Shown in pieces: positions 52,455-61,693 of a stretch of 64,000 bases of DNA. This stretch comes from Prevotella sp. (GTDB lineage: Bacteria > Bacteroidota > Bacteroidia > Bacteroidales > Bacteroidaceae), in contig JAFQQY010000050.1 of assembly GCA_017410365.1 (NCBI GenBank), positions 54,375 through 118,374 of the forward strand, written 5' to 3'. Each line of letters opens with the position of its first letter. Within the stretch, counting starts at the first letter, position 1. The notes beneath the pieces were generated by a model. That model was not told the origin of the DNA. It did not search any database and worked only from the letters and a program-made list of their open reading frames with translations. A program made the translations under genes and the position numbers.

Positions 52455-53756
52455 ATGACAAAGAGAATACTGTTTATCGCCGTTATATTGTTTTATGCAA
52501 TATCAAATACTAATGCTCAGACTGGCACATGGTCAGGCAAATTAGATATAAAAGGGACGAAATTGTCCTTAGTCTTTAATCTTGATGATGAGAAACCGAC
52601 CATGGACTCCCCTGATCAAGGCGTAAAGGGGTTAGCAGCTCAGGTGGAGAGAGGTTTGGAAGGAAAGATTATTATCAAGGTTCCTTCACTTGCTATAAGC
52701 TATGAGGGATTATGGCAGGAAAATAAAATTGTTGGTACCTTTAATCAAATGAATGTATCGCTTCCTTTAATACTCACTCCTGGTGAGAATAAGCCCAATC
52801 GTCCGCAGACTCCTGTAGGACCATTCCCGTATGCAACGGAGGAGGTATCATTTGCAAATGGCAACTATATATTAAGCGGTACCCTTACTTTACCTGAAGG
52901 ATATTCGCGAGAGACGCCTGTTCTTTTGATGGTAACTGGTAGCGGACAACAGAATCGTGATGAAGAGCTTTTCGACCACAAGCCGTTTGCTGTAATTGCA
53001 GACGCTCTTGCTCGTGCAGGCATTGCAACTTTACGATATGATGACAGAGGATTTGGCGATTCTTCTGCAAAACCAATGCAGTGGACTACCGAAGATTTTA
53101 AAGCAGATGCCTTGGCTGGCCTTGAATTGTTAAGAGGAAGATTTGACAAGGTTGGAGTGCTAGGCCATAGTGAAGGAGGAACAATCGCCATGATGATTGC
53201 AGCTGAAAAAAAGGCAGATTTCATTGTCAGTCTTGCAGGAATGGCAATTAGCGGTGCAGAGACGCTTTTGTGGCAGAACAGAGTTACCCTTAAAGCGCTG
53301 GGATTTACAGACGAACAAGTAGATGCATATTGCAAGTTGCTTAAAACAGCTTTTGACGTCAGAGTAAACGGAGGCAGAATGCCTAATCCTGATGACTATG
53401 ATGATGTTCCAGAATCCTTGATGCAAAACTATTGGGCTGTGGTAGCTCAAATTCAGATGCCATATATGATTCACCTTCTGTCTCTGGATGCTCGTTCTAT
53501 ACTTGGAAATGTTACGTGCCCAGTATTAGCCCTGAATGGTTCAAAAGACAATCAAGTAGATTACGATAGCAATCTGAGTGCAATCCGTAAAGGCATTCCT
53601 GCTAATTCAAAAAACCATATAGAAACGATAGAAAGTGTTAATCACCTGTTCCAGCATTGTAAAACAGGCCAGGTTTCAGAGTATAGAACTATTGAGGAAA
53701 CCTTTGCTCCTGAAGTATTAGAAATAATCATCAAGTGGATGTCTGATTTTAAATAA
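52455..53756 (+). CDS. Exported alpha/beta-hydrolase (serine esterase-type)
   Basis: 433 residues with a signal peptide (MTKRILFIAVILFYAISNTNAQ). Residues about 24-120 form an N-terminal beta domain (GTWSGKLDIKGTKLSLVFNL); the hydrolase domain follows with oxyanion region MVTGSGQQNRDEE, nucleophile GHSEGG, acid in NGSKDNQVD, and His in ESVNHLFQH. Peptidase S9/acyl esterase-like members of Bacteroidetes share this layout. Substrate unknown. It has its own promoter and no obvious partner. Confidence 0.85.
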   Translation: MTKRILFIAVILFYAISNTNAQTGTWSGKLDIKGTKLSLVFNLDDEKPTMDSPDQGVKGLAAQVERGLEGKIIIKVPSLAISYEGLWQENKIVGTFNQMNVSLPLILTPGENKPNRPQTPVGPFPYATEEVSFANGNYILSGTLTLPEGYSRETPVLLMVTGSGQQNRDEELFDHKPFAVIADALARAGIATLRYDDRGFGDSSAKPMQWTTEDFKADALAGLELLRGRFDKVGVLGHSEGGTIAMMIAAEKKADFIVSLAGMAISGAETLLWQNRVTLKALGFTDEQVDAYCKLLKTAFDVRVNGGRMPNPDDYDDVPESLMQNYWAVVAQIQMPYMIHLLSLDARSILGNVTCPVLALNGSKDNQVDYDSNLSAIRKGIPANSKNHIETIESVNHLFQHCKTGQVSEYRTIEETFAPEVLEIIIKWMSDFK

Positions 53757-53839
53757 TCTAATTAGCTTCTGGGCCGCTGCAGATTTATATAATGAAGAGA
53801 AAAATATTGACAAAAAGGCCATAAGTATAGACAAACAAG

Positions 53840-54568
53840 ATGGACAGATTCAGTATAATCATAGAGCGTCAGGAGCAAATAGAAGAACTTATCCGTGAAT
53901 GGGGATTTCTGCCATTCTTCAAAAATGGCATTGAAGGATTCTCCATTGAGGAGATGACTCCACCTGAGCTGCTCTTTGGAGATGAGTTCAATAATGGTCC
54001 GTGGGGATGGAAAGGTCCGATTATTGCAAATTGGGAGTCGGCTTACGGCAAATTCTTCAAGGGTAAAGCTGGATTTGTAAGCCTTGAATGGTTGCCGGAC
54101 TTCATGAACTGGCGTCGCTCTATTTATCCTTTAAAGAAAATAGATAAGGACGCAAAACACATCTACAAAGTGCTTGTAGAAAATGAGTCCATGATATCGC
54201 GCCAGTTGAAGAAAGCCAGCGGCTTCACATTAAGTAGAAAGAGAAAGACATTCAACCCAGACGACCCAGCGACACCGGTAGAGAATCCTAAAAACGGCAT
54301 GGCATTCGACTCATTGATTGCAGGATTGGAAATGGGCACACACGTCTGCATCGCGGATTTCGAATATCTCATATCAAAGAAAGGGGAACCATACGGCTGG
54401 GGATTGGCCAGATATTGTACGCCCGAAGCGATGTACCCCGACCTCTTCCCTATCAAAGAGAAAGTGGAAGGTCGTACACCCAAACAATCAAGAAAACTAA
54501 TACTCGACCATCTGTGCCAGGTGTTTCCGGATATAGAAAAAAGTAAGATTGAGAAATTATTAGATTAA
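53840..54568 (+). CDS. Conserved protein, possibly AlkZ-related
   Basis: 242 residues without signal or membrane segment. Tryptophan-rich blocks FNNGPWGWKGPIIANWESAYGKFF and FVSLEWLPDFMNWRRS, then a mid-region domain MGTHVCIADFEY and GWGLARYCTPEAMY. I recall this pattern from proteins labelled AlkZ-related (winged-helix DNA glycosylase kin), but this is memory. It heads a tight run with the acetyltransferase (4 bp), sbcD and sbcC, which fits a DNA-repair connection. Confidence 0.6.
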   Translation: MDRFSIIIERQEQIEELIREWGFLPFFKNGIEGFSIEEMTPPELLFGDEFNNGPWGWKGPIIANWESAYGKFFKGKAGFVSLEWLPDFMNWRRSIYPLKKIDKDAKHIYKVLVENESMISRQLKKASGFTLSRKRKTFNPDDPATPVENPKNGMAFDSLIAGLEMGTHVCIADFEYLISKKGEPYGWGLARYCTPEAMYPDLFPIKEKVEGRTPKQSRKLILDHLCQVFPDIEKSKIEKLLD

Positions 54569-54572
54569 TCAT

Positions 54573-55070
54573 ATGAAGAAAGATATAGATTTCGTTATCG
54601 TGCGAGGTGAAGCAAGTGACATTGATAGCATTGTACAATTCCAGACAGATATGGCCATGGAGTCAGAAGGTTATGCCCTCGATAAAGAAAAAGTAACCAA
54701 AGGCGTTTCAGCAGCCATGCTTGATGAATCAAAAGGAATCTATTGGGTGGCTAAATATGAGGGAAGAACGATTGGAAGCCTGATGATTACCCGTGAATGG
54801 AGCGACTGGAACAACGAATGGTATTGGTGGATTCAAAGCGTATATGTGATACCTGAATTCAGAAGACAAGGCGTATATAAAGCAATGTATCAGAAAGTGA
54901 AAGATGCTGCAAAAGATAATAACATATCTCAGATTCGCTTATATGCTGACAAGACAAACCATTCAGCCCAAAGCGTTTACCAAAGATTAGGAATGCACGA
55001 AAGCCATTATCTGATGTATGAAGAGAATCTGAAGAATCAGAATTTAATTGCTATTATTGCACTAAAATAA
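54573..55070 (+). CDS. GNAT-family N-acetyltransferase
   Basis: 165 residues. Motif A is IQSVYVIPEFRRQGVYKAMYQKVKDAA (acetyl-CoA pyrophosphate loop RRQGVY); motif B is IRLYADKTNHSAQSVYQRLGM. The acceptor is unknown. Only 4 bp separate it from the gene upstream and 15 bp from sbcD, so it is probably translated from the same message. Confidence 0.9.
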   Translation: MKKDIDFVIVRGEASDIDSIVQFQTDMAMESEGYALDKEKVTKGVSAAMLDESKGIYWVAKYEGRTIGSLMITREWSDWNNEWYWWIQSVYVIPEFRRQGVYKAMYQKVKDAAKDNNISQIRLYADKTNHSAQSVYQRLGMHESHYLMYEENLKNQNLIAIIALK

Positions 55071-55085
55071 TATTTCGAGTCTATT

Positions 55086-56249
55086 ATGAAGATACTGCAT
55101 ACGAGCGACTGGCATTTAGGTCACACACTATATAACTACGACCGCACAGAAGAGCAGATGGTAATGCTTCTTCAGATGGTTAATATCGTGAAAGAGCAGA
55201 AACCAGATGTGTTCCTGTTATGTGGAGATGTTTATCACACGCCTCAGCCATCAGCAGCTGTGCAGACAATGTTTACTAACGCCTTGGTGGAGATACATGA
55301 AGCCAATCCCGATATGATGATTATCATAACTGCCGGCAATCATGACAGCGGAACGAAGCATGATATTTTCCGAACTCCATGGAAGGCATTGAAGGTATAT
55401 ACTGTTGGCAGTATAGATGTCAACCAGAAGCAGGATTTGATAGTAGAGATACCAGGCAAGGGGTATGTTATTGCTGTTCCATACGTCAACGAGAGAAATA
55501 TGCCCAAAGGATTTTTTCAACACCTGCTTGACATTGTCAATGAAAAGAACACCTGCAATCTTCCAGTTGTAATGACTGCCCACACTACTGTTAGAGGTTG
55601 TGACTTTGCCGGTCATGAAAATGCTTCTGAATATACAGTGGGAGGCATCGATTCATACGACCTTGATGAAATGGGAACAGGATATGATTATCTGGCTCTC
55701 GGACATATACACCATGGACAGTTTATTCATTCGGGCAAGCACAATGTTCGATATAGCGGAAGTCCTATTCCTATTTCATTCGATGAAAACTACAAGCATT
55801 CAGTCTCTATCGTTGAGATTGCAGGGCATGGCGAGAAACCTATGGTTATAGAAATTGAGATAAATCCGCACCGCCCTTTGGTCACGCTTCCTACAGAAGG
55901 TGTTGCAACATGGGAGGATGCCAAGGAACTACTCAAAAAATATCCAAATGACATCGAAGCATATATCCGGCTTAATGTGGAAGTTGACGATTTCCTTCCT
56001 GTAGAAGCAAATGCAGAAGCACTATTGATATGCGAAGAGAAGAGATGCAGGTTCTGCGTCATCAACTCACGAAGATTGAAAAAGAATCGTAGAGAGGCAA
56101 AGGTAATGTCTGTAGAGGAATTTAAGACGGAGACACCTATAGGAATAGCCGAACGATATGCCGAAGACTTGGGCATAGATTTCGATAGCGACATGAAGGA
56201 ACTGTTCAATGAGACACTTGCAGCACTCAAAGACGAGGAAAGAATGTAA
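55086..56249 (+). CDS. sbcD: Exonuclease subunit SbcD (Mre11-like)
   Basis: 387 residues. Mn-dependent nuclease of the SbcCD complex that opens hairpins and palindromes. Phosphodiesterase motifs: HTSDWHLGHTLYNYDR, LLCGDVYHTPQPS, ITAGNHDSGT, TAHTTVRGCDF, and LALGHIHHGQ. The C-terminal capping region binds SbcC. sbcC follows 21 bp later. Given the very palindrome-rich intergenic DNA in this window, hairpin cleavage by SbcCD is a notable context (inference). Confidence 0.94.
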   Translation: MKILHTSDWHLGHTLYNYDRTEEQMVMLLQMVNIVKEQKPDVFLLCGDVYHTPQPSAAVQTMFTNALVEIHEANPDMMIIITAGNHDSGTKHDIFRTPWKALKVYTVGSIDVNQKQDLIVEIPGKGYVIAVPYVNERNMPKGFFQHLLDIVNEKNTCNLPVVMTAHTTVRGCDFAGHENASEYTVGGIDSYDLDEMGTGYDYLALGHIHHGQFIHSGKHNVRYSGSPIPISFDENYKHSVSIVEIAGHGEKPMVIEIEINPHRPLVTLPTEGVATWEDAKELLKKYPNDIEAYIRLNVEVDDFLPVEANAEALLICEEKRCRFCVINSRRLKKNRREAKVMSVEEFKTETPIGIAERYAEDLGIDFDSDMKELFNETLAALKDEERM

Positions 56250-56270
56250 AAATCCGAAATGTAAAGCACT

Positions 56271-59200
56271 ATGAAATTCCAAAAGCTTACCATACACAAT
56301 ATCGCATCTATCGAGCATGCAGTCATCGACTTTGAGGCTCAACCACTGGCTGATAGCGAAGTATTCCTGATTACCGGTAAGACTGGTGCGGGCAAGTCAA
56401 CCATTCTTGATGCCATCTGCCTTGCGCTTTATGCAGATACACCACGTCTGTATAGCACAAAGATGCAAGGCGTAACAAAGGATGCAGAGAAAGATGTTAA
56501 GATTGACGACCCGCGTCAGCTGATGCGTCGCAATACAATAGAGGCATACGTTTCGCTCACATTCATAGGCAGCAATGGCGTGAACTATGAGGCCACATGG
56601 GCTGTAGCTCGTGCCTACAAGAAAGTCAGCGGTTCCATAAAGACAAAAAACTGGGAACTGAAGAACCTTGACACTGGCGCCACTTTGACCAAGGACGGTG
56701 AGATTAAAAATGAAATACGAGCAGCAGTAGGCTTAGATTTCAATCAGTTCTGCCGTACCACAATGTTAGCTCAGGGCGAGTTCACGCGTTTCCTTAACAG
56801 CAAGGACGATGAGAAGGCTGAAATTCTGGAAAAGATAACGGGTGTTGACATCTACTCAAAGATTGGTGCAAAGGTTTATGAACTGACCGATGAGAAGAAA
56901 AAGGAATGGATAGATGCCAAGCACATAGTAGAAGGAACACGTACACTAACAGACGAAGAGATTGCCGAGAAGTTGGAAACGTTATCGGCTCTTGACAACC
57001 AATTTAAAGAAATTAAGTCCCGAAGCGACAATGATATAGCTAAACGCGACTGGCTGACTAAGTACGATAAACTGACTAAAAGCAAGAACGATGCAACTGA
57101 TGCTTTACGTATTGCTAACGAAGTGATTGACAGTGTAGAATTTAAGCATAAGGAGCGAATCGTAAAAGACTGGAATACATCTATTGATGCACGCATGCAG
57201 ATGACTGAAATACAGAAGGCGTCAAGCGTACAGAACGAACAGAATAAAGTTCTTGCAGGGTTGGCTGTTACTTACTCAGAGCTGTTAGGCGGACAAAGAT
57301 TTGCAGAGAATGAGGTTTGTAAGATAGACGAAGAAATCAAAGATATTGAAATATTCATTTCTTCCGAAGTAGATAGAGTCAGCATGTATGAGAAAGCCCA
57401 GACAATTGTCGGTCATCTTAATACCATTGACGAAGGACGAAAGGCTATCAAAAAGAGTCAGGCTGATATTGAGTCGGAAACCAAGAAACTTGTTGACGAA
57501 CTAACACCTGCTTTTGAGAAAGCAAAGGAAGATGCCCTGAAAGCAAAGAGTGCTTTCGACAAAGAGGAAACCGATGTAAAGACTAAAGAAGAAGCCATAG
57601 CCAACATCAATCTGTCAGAATTACGTGAAAATCGCGAAGCAGTAAAGGAACTATTGGGTAATATCAAAACTGCACAGGAGCGAATCGATATGCTTCAATC
57701 CGCCAAGTGTCAATATGAAGAAAAGCGTAAGAATCTTGCAGAACGAAAGGCAAGCCTCAACGTAAAAGTAGAAAAGTCGGTTTCTATGGAGGCACCCATC
57801 CATGACGCTAAAATTAAAATGGACGTTCGCAAGGAAGATTTGGACAAGCAGAGTGATACGGTCAACAAGTTTGCATCCACCCTAAGAGCCAAGCTTCAGA
57901 TGGGTGACACCTGTCCAGTCTGCCGACAGAAAATCAAGTCTGCACTCCCTCTCGAGGAGGAACTTGCAACTCTTGTTGGCAAATTGAAGAATGCTTACGA
58001 AGAAGCAGAAAAGGAATATCAGGATTTGGTTGACGCAAAGATTAAACTTGATGCGGAAATAAAAACAGAATCAGCGTCTTACAACAGGGACATTAAAGCA
58101 TTCAATGAAGACACCTCTGTGGTTAACGCAGAACAGAAAGCATCAGATGCTTGTAAGGTTTGTGGCATTGAAACACTGGATGGCACTACCCTATCTGCCC
58201 TCACCACACTTGAAGAATCGGCATCAAAGACATTGAACAATTTGAACGCCAAAATCAAGGATGGAGAAAAGCAAGAAACAGAAGTAAAATTGCTCAGAAA
58301 GACATTGGAAGCAGAGCGCAAAAATGTTGAGACTTTAGCCAGCAAAGTTCTTATTGAAGAGAAGCTCTTGAATGAGTGCAAGGGCAGAATAGCTACTGCC
58401 GAAGCGCTTGTAAAGTCTAAAAAAGACGAAGTTGACAATGCCATACAAAAAGCATCAGAGCTAATCGTTGGCAACTGGCAGATAGATTGGAGACAATCAC
58501 CAAACGAATTTGCCTCTACCCTCACCTCTTCAGCAAAGGAATACAACAGCAATCTTCAGAAGAAGCAGGCACTTTCCAACAAGTTAGAAAGCGCAAAGGC
58601 TAACGTGGAAAATGTCCGTAATGTGTTGGCTACAATCCATTCAGCTATTCCTTCATGGGCTGAAATTGAATCAAGGGATGCCGCAAAAGTTGAAAATCTG
58701 CTTGCAAAAGCCAATGCTCTCAACACCTCTGTGGCAACAGCTCTCAGCAAGTTGAAATCAGCAAAAGAAAGTCTGGCTGCCAACCAAACGAAGCTCAACG
58801 GTTTCCTTACAGTTCACTCGGACCTCAGCATGGAACGTCTGGAGACTCTCAGCATTTATACCTCTGATGATATTGCGCGCGAAAATGAATCACTGAAAGT
58901 TGCTCGTGAGACTGTTGTTGCAAAGAAGACTCTTTTCGACAATATAGAGAAACTCATTGCCGAACATCAGACAAAGAAGCCAGAATTTGCAGAAGACGAT
59001 ACTCTTGATGCACTTAATGAGCGTATTGAAAACATTGAGAAACAGCTTACTGAGATTGGCGAGAAGAAAGGAGCCATCAATCACGAACTCAAAACGGACA
59101 AGGAGAACCGAGAGCGTCTTGGCGCCCTCATCAAAGAGGCAGACGACAAGTATGCTGTTTACCAAAAGTGGTCACGATTAAATCAGTTAATCGGCAATTC

Positions 59201-59681
59201 CACTGGAAGCACCTTCCGCAAGATAGCCCAGAGTTACGTTTTGTCAAACCTCATACACTCCGCCAACAGCTATATGAAGACCCTAACGGATCGCTACACC
59301 CTAAAGGTAACACCTGGCACATTCGTTATCTCATTAGAAGATGCATATCAAGGTTTTGTCAGTCGTGCAGCCAGCACCATATCAGGCGGCGAGAGTTTCC
59401 TCGTTTCCCTTGCTTTGGCATTAGCCTTGAGCGACATCGGGCAGCAGTTGCAGGTTGACACCCTCTTCATCGACGAGGGATTCGGTACGCTCAGCGGCGA
59501 GCCCCTTCAGAAAGCGATAGAAACACTTCGCTCACTACATTCAAAGTCAGGTCGCCATGTAGGTATCATCAGTCATGTTGAGGAACTGCAAGAGCGCATC
59601 CCTGTTCAGATACAGGTAAATCAGGAGGGCAATAATTCAAGCAGTAAAGTTAAGATTATTCCAGAGAATTGCTTAAATTAG
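56271..59681 (+). CDS. sbcC: Exonuclease subunit SbcC (Rad50-like)
   Basis: 1136 residues. ATP-driven partner of SbcD. Walker A GKTGAGKST at about residue 37, long coiled-coil arms, zinc hook CPVC (TCPVCRQKI, around residue 545), signature TISGGESFLVSLALALAL, Walker B LFIDEGFGTL near the C terminus. A complete SMC-like gene. The arm segments give several false open frames on the other strand. Confidence 0.95.
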   Translation: MKFQKLTIHNIASIEHAVIDFEAQPLADSEVFLITGKTGAGKSTILDAICLALYADTPRLYSTKMQGVTKDAEKDVKIDDPRQLMRRNTIEAYVSLTFIGSNGVNYEATWAVARAYKKVSGSIKTKNWELKNLDTGATLTKDGEIKNEIRAAVGLDFNQFCRTTMLAQGEFTRFLNSKDDEKAEILEKITGVDIYSKIGAKVYELTDEKKKEWIDAKHIVEGTRTLTDEEIAEKLETLSALDNQFKEIKSRSDNDIAKRDWLTKYDKLTKSKNDATDALRIANEVIDSVEFKHKERIVKDWNTSIDARMQMTEIQKASSVQNEQNKVLAGLAVTYSELLGGQRFAENEVCKIDEEIKDIEIFISSEVDRVSMYEKAQTIVGHLNTIDEGRKAIKKSQADIESETKKLVDELTPAFEKAKEDALKAKSAFDKEETDVKTKEEAIANINLSELRENREAVKELLGNIKTAQERIDMLQSAKCQYEEKRKNLAERKASLNVKVEKSVSMEAPIHDAKIKMDVRKEDLDKQSDTVNKFASTLRAKLQMGDTCPVCRQKIKSALPLEEELATLVGKLKNAYEEAEKEYQDLVDAKIKLDAEIKTESASYNRDIKAFNEDTSVVNAEQKASDACKVCGIETLDGTTLSALTTLEESASKTLNNLNAKIKDGEKQETEVKLLRKTLEAERKNVETLASKVLIEEKLLNECKGRIATAEALVKSKKDEVDNAIQKASELIVGNWQIDWRQSPNEFASTLTSSAKEYNSNLQKKQALSNKLESAKANVENVRNVLATIHSAIPSWAEIESRDAAKVENLLAKANALNTSVATALSKLKSAKESLAANQTKLNGFLTVHSDLSMERLETLSIYTSDDIARENESLKVARETVVAKKTLFDNIEKLIAEHQTKKPEFAEDDTLDALNERIENIEKQLTEIGEKKGAINHELKTDKENRERLGALIKEADDKYAVYQKWSRLNQLIGNSTGSTFRKIAQSYVLSNLIHSANSYMKTLTDRYTLKVTPGTFVISLEDAYQGFVSRAASTISGGESFLVSLALALALSDIGQQLQVDTLFIDEGFGTLSGEPLQKAIETLRSLHSKSGRHVGIISHVEELQERIPVQIQVNQEGNNSSSKVKIIPENCLN

Positions 59682-59767
59682 CCAGTAAGCATCTGCTATT
59701 TCACAACACCTGTTTCAATTTCATTTTGCAGATATGAGAATACATATAGAACCGTGATATAATGTAA

Positions 59768-59887
59768 TCATGCTATTTGTCCTCCTTTTTGCAAACAGAT
59801 TTGTGTTAAGTCTTCCACTGCATCATCAATAGAAAGAGTATGCTCAGCAGCATAGCAATCCTCTTCTGCAAAAATAACAAATTTCTT
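59768..59887 (-). pseudogene. Start-less protein-like fragment downstream of the zeta toxin
   Basis: A frame of 39 residues, KKFVIFAEEDCYAAEHTL to LQKGGQIA, that runs from an upstream stop (59888-59890) to TGA at 59768. It has a believable composition but no start codon, and its first seven residues come from the 28-bp direct repeat. Possibly the tail of a deleted gene. Confidence 0.3.
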
Positions 59888-59894
59888 TCAGTTT
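59867..59894 (-). repeat. 28-bp direct repeat, left copy (promoter duplicate)
   Basis: TGCAAAAATAACAAATTTCT followed by TTCAGTTT: identical over 28 bp to 60754-60781. On the minus strand it carries the -7 box TATTTTTG, so a promoter has been duplicated around the zeta module. Confidence 0.8.
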
Positions 59895-59915
59895 GTAAAG
59901 TTGCCTAAGATTATT

Positions 59916-60527
59916 TCAAATTAAATCATCAGGCAAAATAGTTTGTGCCCATTCAGGTAAATCAGTAACATACATCTTACCCATCTTGCCATTTACTAAA
60001 CGAAACTGCAATTTTGCTTCTTCACCATCAACAGAATTGTCATAAACATAAAGGCGGTCAACTATTGAAGAAACCTTTATACAATTATATATAGATTTCC
60101 TATATCTAGAAATAATTTTCGTAATAGGGACATCATGGCCACCTTTCATTACCCTACTAGCTATTCGAGCTGCATTTATTATCGGACTTTCAGTAGCTAT
60201 GAAAAATATTCTTATAAAGAATCCCGCTTTCTTTGCTCGTATGATATAGTCCACTTTATCATCAGCAGACATTACAGTTTCAAATATAAGACTTTTCTTT
60301 TCTTCCAGACACCTTTCTCTCCATTCTGCACAATAATTAGCAGCTTTCAAGACAGCCTCTTTCGAGTTCCAATCACCGAAAATATCCTTAGCTATATTAT
60401 CAGGATTAATATAGACAGAATCTTCCATCCATTCATGTTTAAGAAGGCGTGAAGTCACAGAAGTCTTGCCCGACCCGTTTGGTCCAGCAATGACAATCAG
60501 TATAGGGCGATGTTCTGAATTACCCAT
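59916..60527 (-). CDS. Zeta-toxin-family kinase
   Basis: 203 residues from MGNSEHRPILIV (an upstream ATG at 60581 would add 18 codons inside the antitoxin gene). P-loop IAGPNGSGKTS, YINPDNIAKD, FETVMSADDKVDYI, and a central IATESPIINAARIASRV segment fit the zeta toxin/AAA P-loop kinase family, which phosphorylates UDP-GlcNAc or related substrates. The start overlaps the small upstream gene by 8 bp. Flanking direct repeats suggest it was acquired or duplicated. Confidence 0.85.
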   Translation of the reverse strand: MGNSEHRPILIVIAGPNGSGKTSVTSRLLKHEWMEDSVYINPDNIAKDIFGDWNSKEAVLKAANYCAEWRERCLEEKKSLIFETVMSADDKVDYIIRAKKAGFFIRIFFIATESPIINAARIASRVMKGGHDVPITKIISRYRKSIYNCIKVSSIVDRLYVYDNSVDGEEAKLQFRLVNGKMGKMYVTDLPEWAQTILPDDLI

Positions 60528-60729
60528 TGACTGAGAAGGATTGATGATTTGACCATTCTTTTCTGATAGACTTTGCTTCATGTTTTAATGACTTAAAGAA
60601 ATCTATCATGGCCTTGTCATTGCTTTCCTTTGCTTCTTCAGCTACTTCTTTCATCAGCTGTTTCAGCATTTCATCACTTGGTTCAATTCCCGAACTGAAT
60701 CTGTATGAGTTCATTTCTTTCTCTGACAT
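60520..60729 (-). CDS. Small antitoxin of the zeta module
   Basis: 69 residues, MSEKEMNSYRFSSGIEPSDE with an amphipathic middle MKEVAEEAKESNDKAM. This short helical protein preceding Bacteroidetes zeta kinases fits an epsilon-like antitoxin role, though it has no homology to epsilon. It has a promoter in the right-hand direct repeat, about 25-30 nt upstream. Confidence 0.7.
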   Translation of the reverse strand: MSEKEMNSYRFSSGIEPSDEMLKQLMKEVAEEAKESNDKAMIDFFKSLKHEAKSIRKEWSNHQSFSVNG

Positions 60730-60753
60730 AACTTTCCTTTCATTTATATCTTT

Positions 60754-60781
60754 TGCAAAAATAACAAATTTCTTTCAGTTT
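60754..60781 (-). promoter_or_regulatory. Promoter of the zeta module (right copy of the direct repeat)
   Basis: Minus-strand TATTTTTG (60756-60763) followed by GCAAAAG and, 25 nt later, the antitoxin ATG at 60729. Same 28 bp as at 59867-59894. Confidence 0.65.
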
Positions 60782-60847
60782 ATGCAATGTATTACTATTA
60801 TTTTCCTTTTTTAATCGATTCTGTTTGGAATGTATTATAATTATTTG

Positions 60848-60860
60848 TACTTTTGCTTAC
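60848..60860 (+). promoter_or_regulatory. Promoter of the small CxxC gene
   Basis: TACTTTTG (60848-60855) in ATTATTTGTACTTTTGCTTACG. Nearly the same 22 bp recur at 62104-62124. A start at 60853 would lie inside this box, so it is excluded. Confidence 0.6.
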
Positions 60861-60984
60861 GATTGATTATCAAATACTATTTAAAGAATCAAGAGATGAA
60901 AACGAACCTAATTATCAGAGTCTTGTAATGTTTAACCGATTGGCACAACGAGACGTTGTGACCTTTCATAACATTCAAGACAAA

Positions 60985-61233
60985 ATGAGTAAAAGTAGAA
61001 AACGAACACCCATCTGCTGTTGGGTATGTTGCAAGTCGCAAAAGCGAGGCAAAAAAGTATGCAACCGCAAATTCCGCCGCCGAGAACATCAATCTATTAG
61101 TGTCGGCGATTACGACAAACTCCCACTTACCACTATTGAAGTCATGAGTCCATGGGATTTAGGTGGCGATGGCAAAGGGTATCATCATGGAGCTCCTACC
61201 GATGAATGGTACATCAAGATGATGAGGAAATGA
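60985..61233 (+). CDS. Small conserved basic protein with CxxC
   Basis: 82 residues from MSKSRKRTPICCWVCC. Cys pairs near the N terminus (ICCWVCC and VCNRKF), a basic middle, and WDLGGDGKGYHHG near the end. I recall proteins of this pattern (SRKRTPI start, then KSQKRGKKVCNRKFRRR) scattered in Bacteroidetes and Proteobacteria, without known function. The leader from the promoter is about 125 nt. A terminator hairpin follows. Confidence 0.75.
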   Translation: MSKSRKRTPICCWVCCKSQKRGKKVCNRKFRRREHQSISVGDYDKLPLTTIEVMSPWDLGGDGKGYHHGAPTDEWYIKMMRK

Positions 61234-61247
61234 AGACTATCAAAAGT

Positions 61248-61284
61248 ATAATGCCAGTTCTCTAAGAGTTCTGGCATTATTTTA
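61248..61284 (+). terminator. Terminator after the small CxxC gene
   Basis: ATAATGCCAG pairs with CTGGCATTAT (61271-61280) around TTCTCTAAGAGTT, then TTTTAC. A similar hairpin recurs at 62162-62194. Confidence 0.8.
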
Positions 61285-61351
61285 CAAAATAGATTGTTTC
61301 TATACTTCATTAAATGTAGAACAAGCTGTTATTAATTATATTCTCTAATCA

Positions 61352-61693
61352 TTATTCTGACAACAATGTTTGAATTTGCTTTTTCAATACAGGCAAATCT
61401 TCTTCTACCGTTTCCCATACCTTATCAGGCGAGATAGTATAATAGCCATGCACCAATACATGGCGCATCTTCTCGATAACAAGCCATGGCACAATCTGAT
61501 GTTTTTGCTTATACTCTTTGGTCAACATGTAAGCAGCCTCACCAACAATCTCTATATTTTTTACAACTGCAAAGAAAAGTATTTTACTATTTACAAAGGT
61601 TTCTTTATCAATATCCTTTGTAAACTCTTCCACATTTTCTATCGCTGTTATAATGTGTTCAAGGCGACCTCTATCTTTAACAACCTCTCTCAT
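61352..61693 (-). CDS. HEPN-domain toxin (HepT-like)
   Basis: 113 residues from MREVVKDRGRLEHI. The catalytic RNase motif of HEPN toxins is visible: RHVLVHGY (R-x4-H-x-Y at about residues 77-84). Its partner is the nucleotidyltransferase gene upstream, overlapping by 17 bp, the standard MntA-HepT order. A longer frame (to 61765) overlaps mntA and has no family match. Together they form a HEPN/MNT toxin-antitoxin module in which MntA AMPylates the toxin. Confidence 0.88.
   Translation of the reverse strand: MREVVKDRGRLEHIITAIENVEEFTKDIDKETFVNSKILFFAVVKNIEIVGEAAYMLTKEYKQKHQIVPWLVIEKMRHVLVHGYYTISPDKVWETVEEDLPVLKKQIQTLLSE

Noticed and set aside
60853-60984. Longer start of the small CxxC gene
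   Set aside because: Begins within the promoter box; the family N terminus matches 60985.
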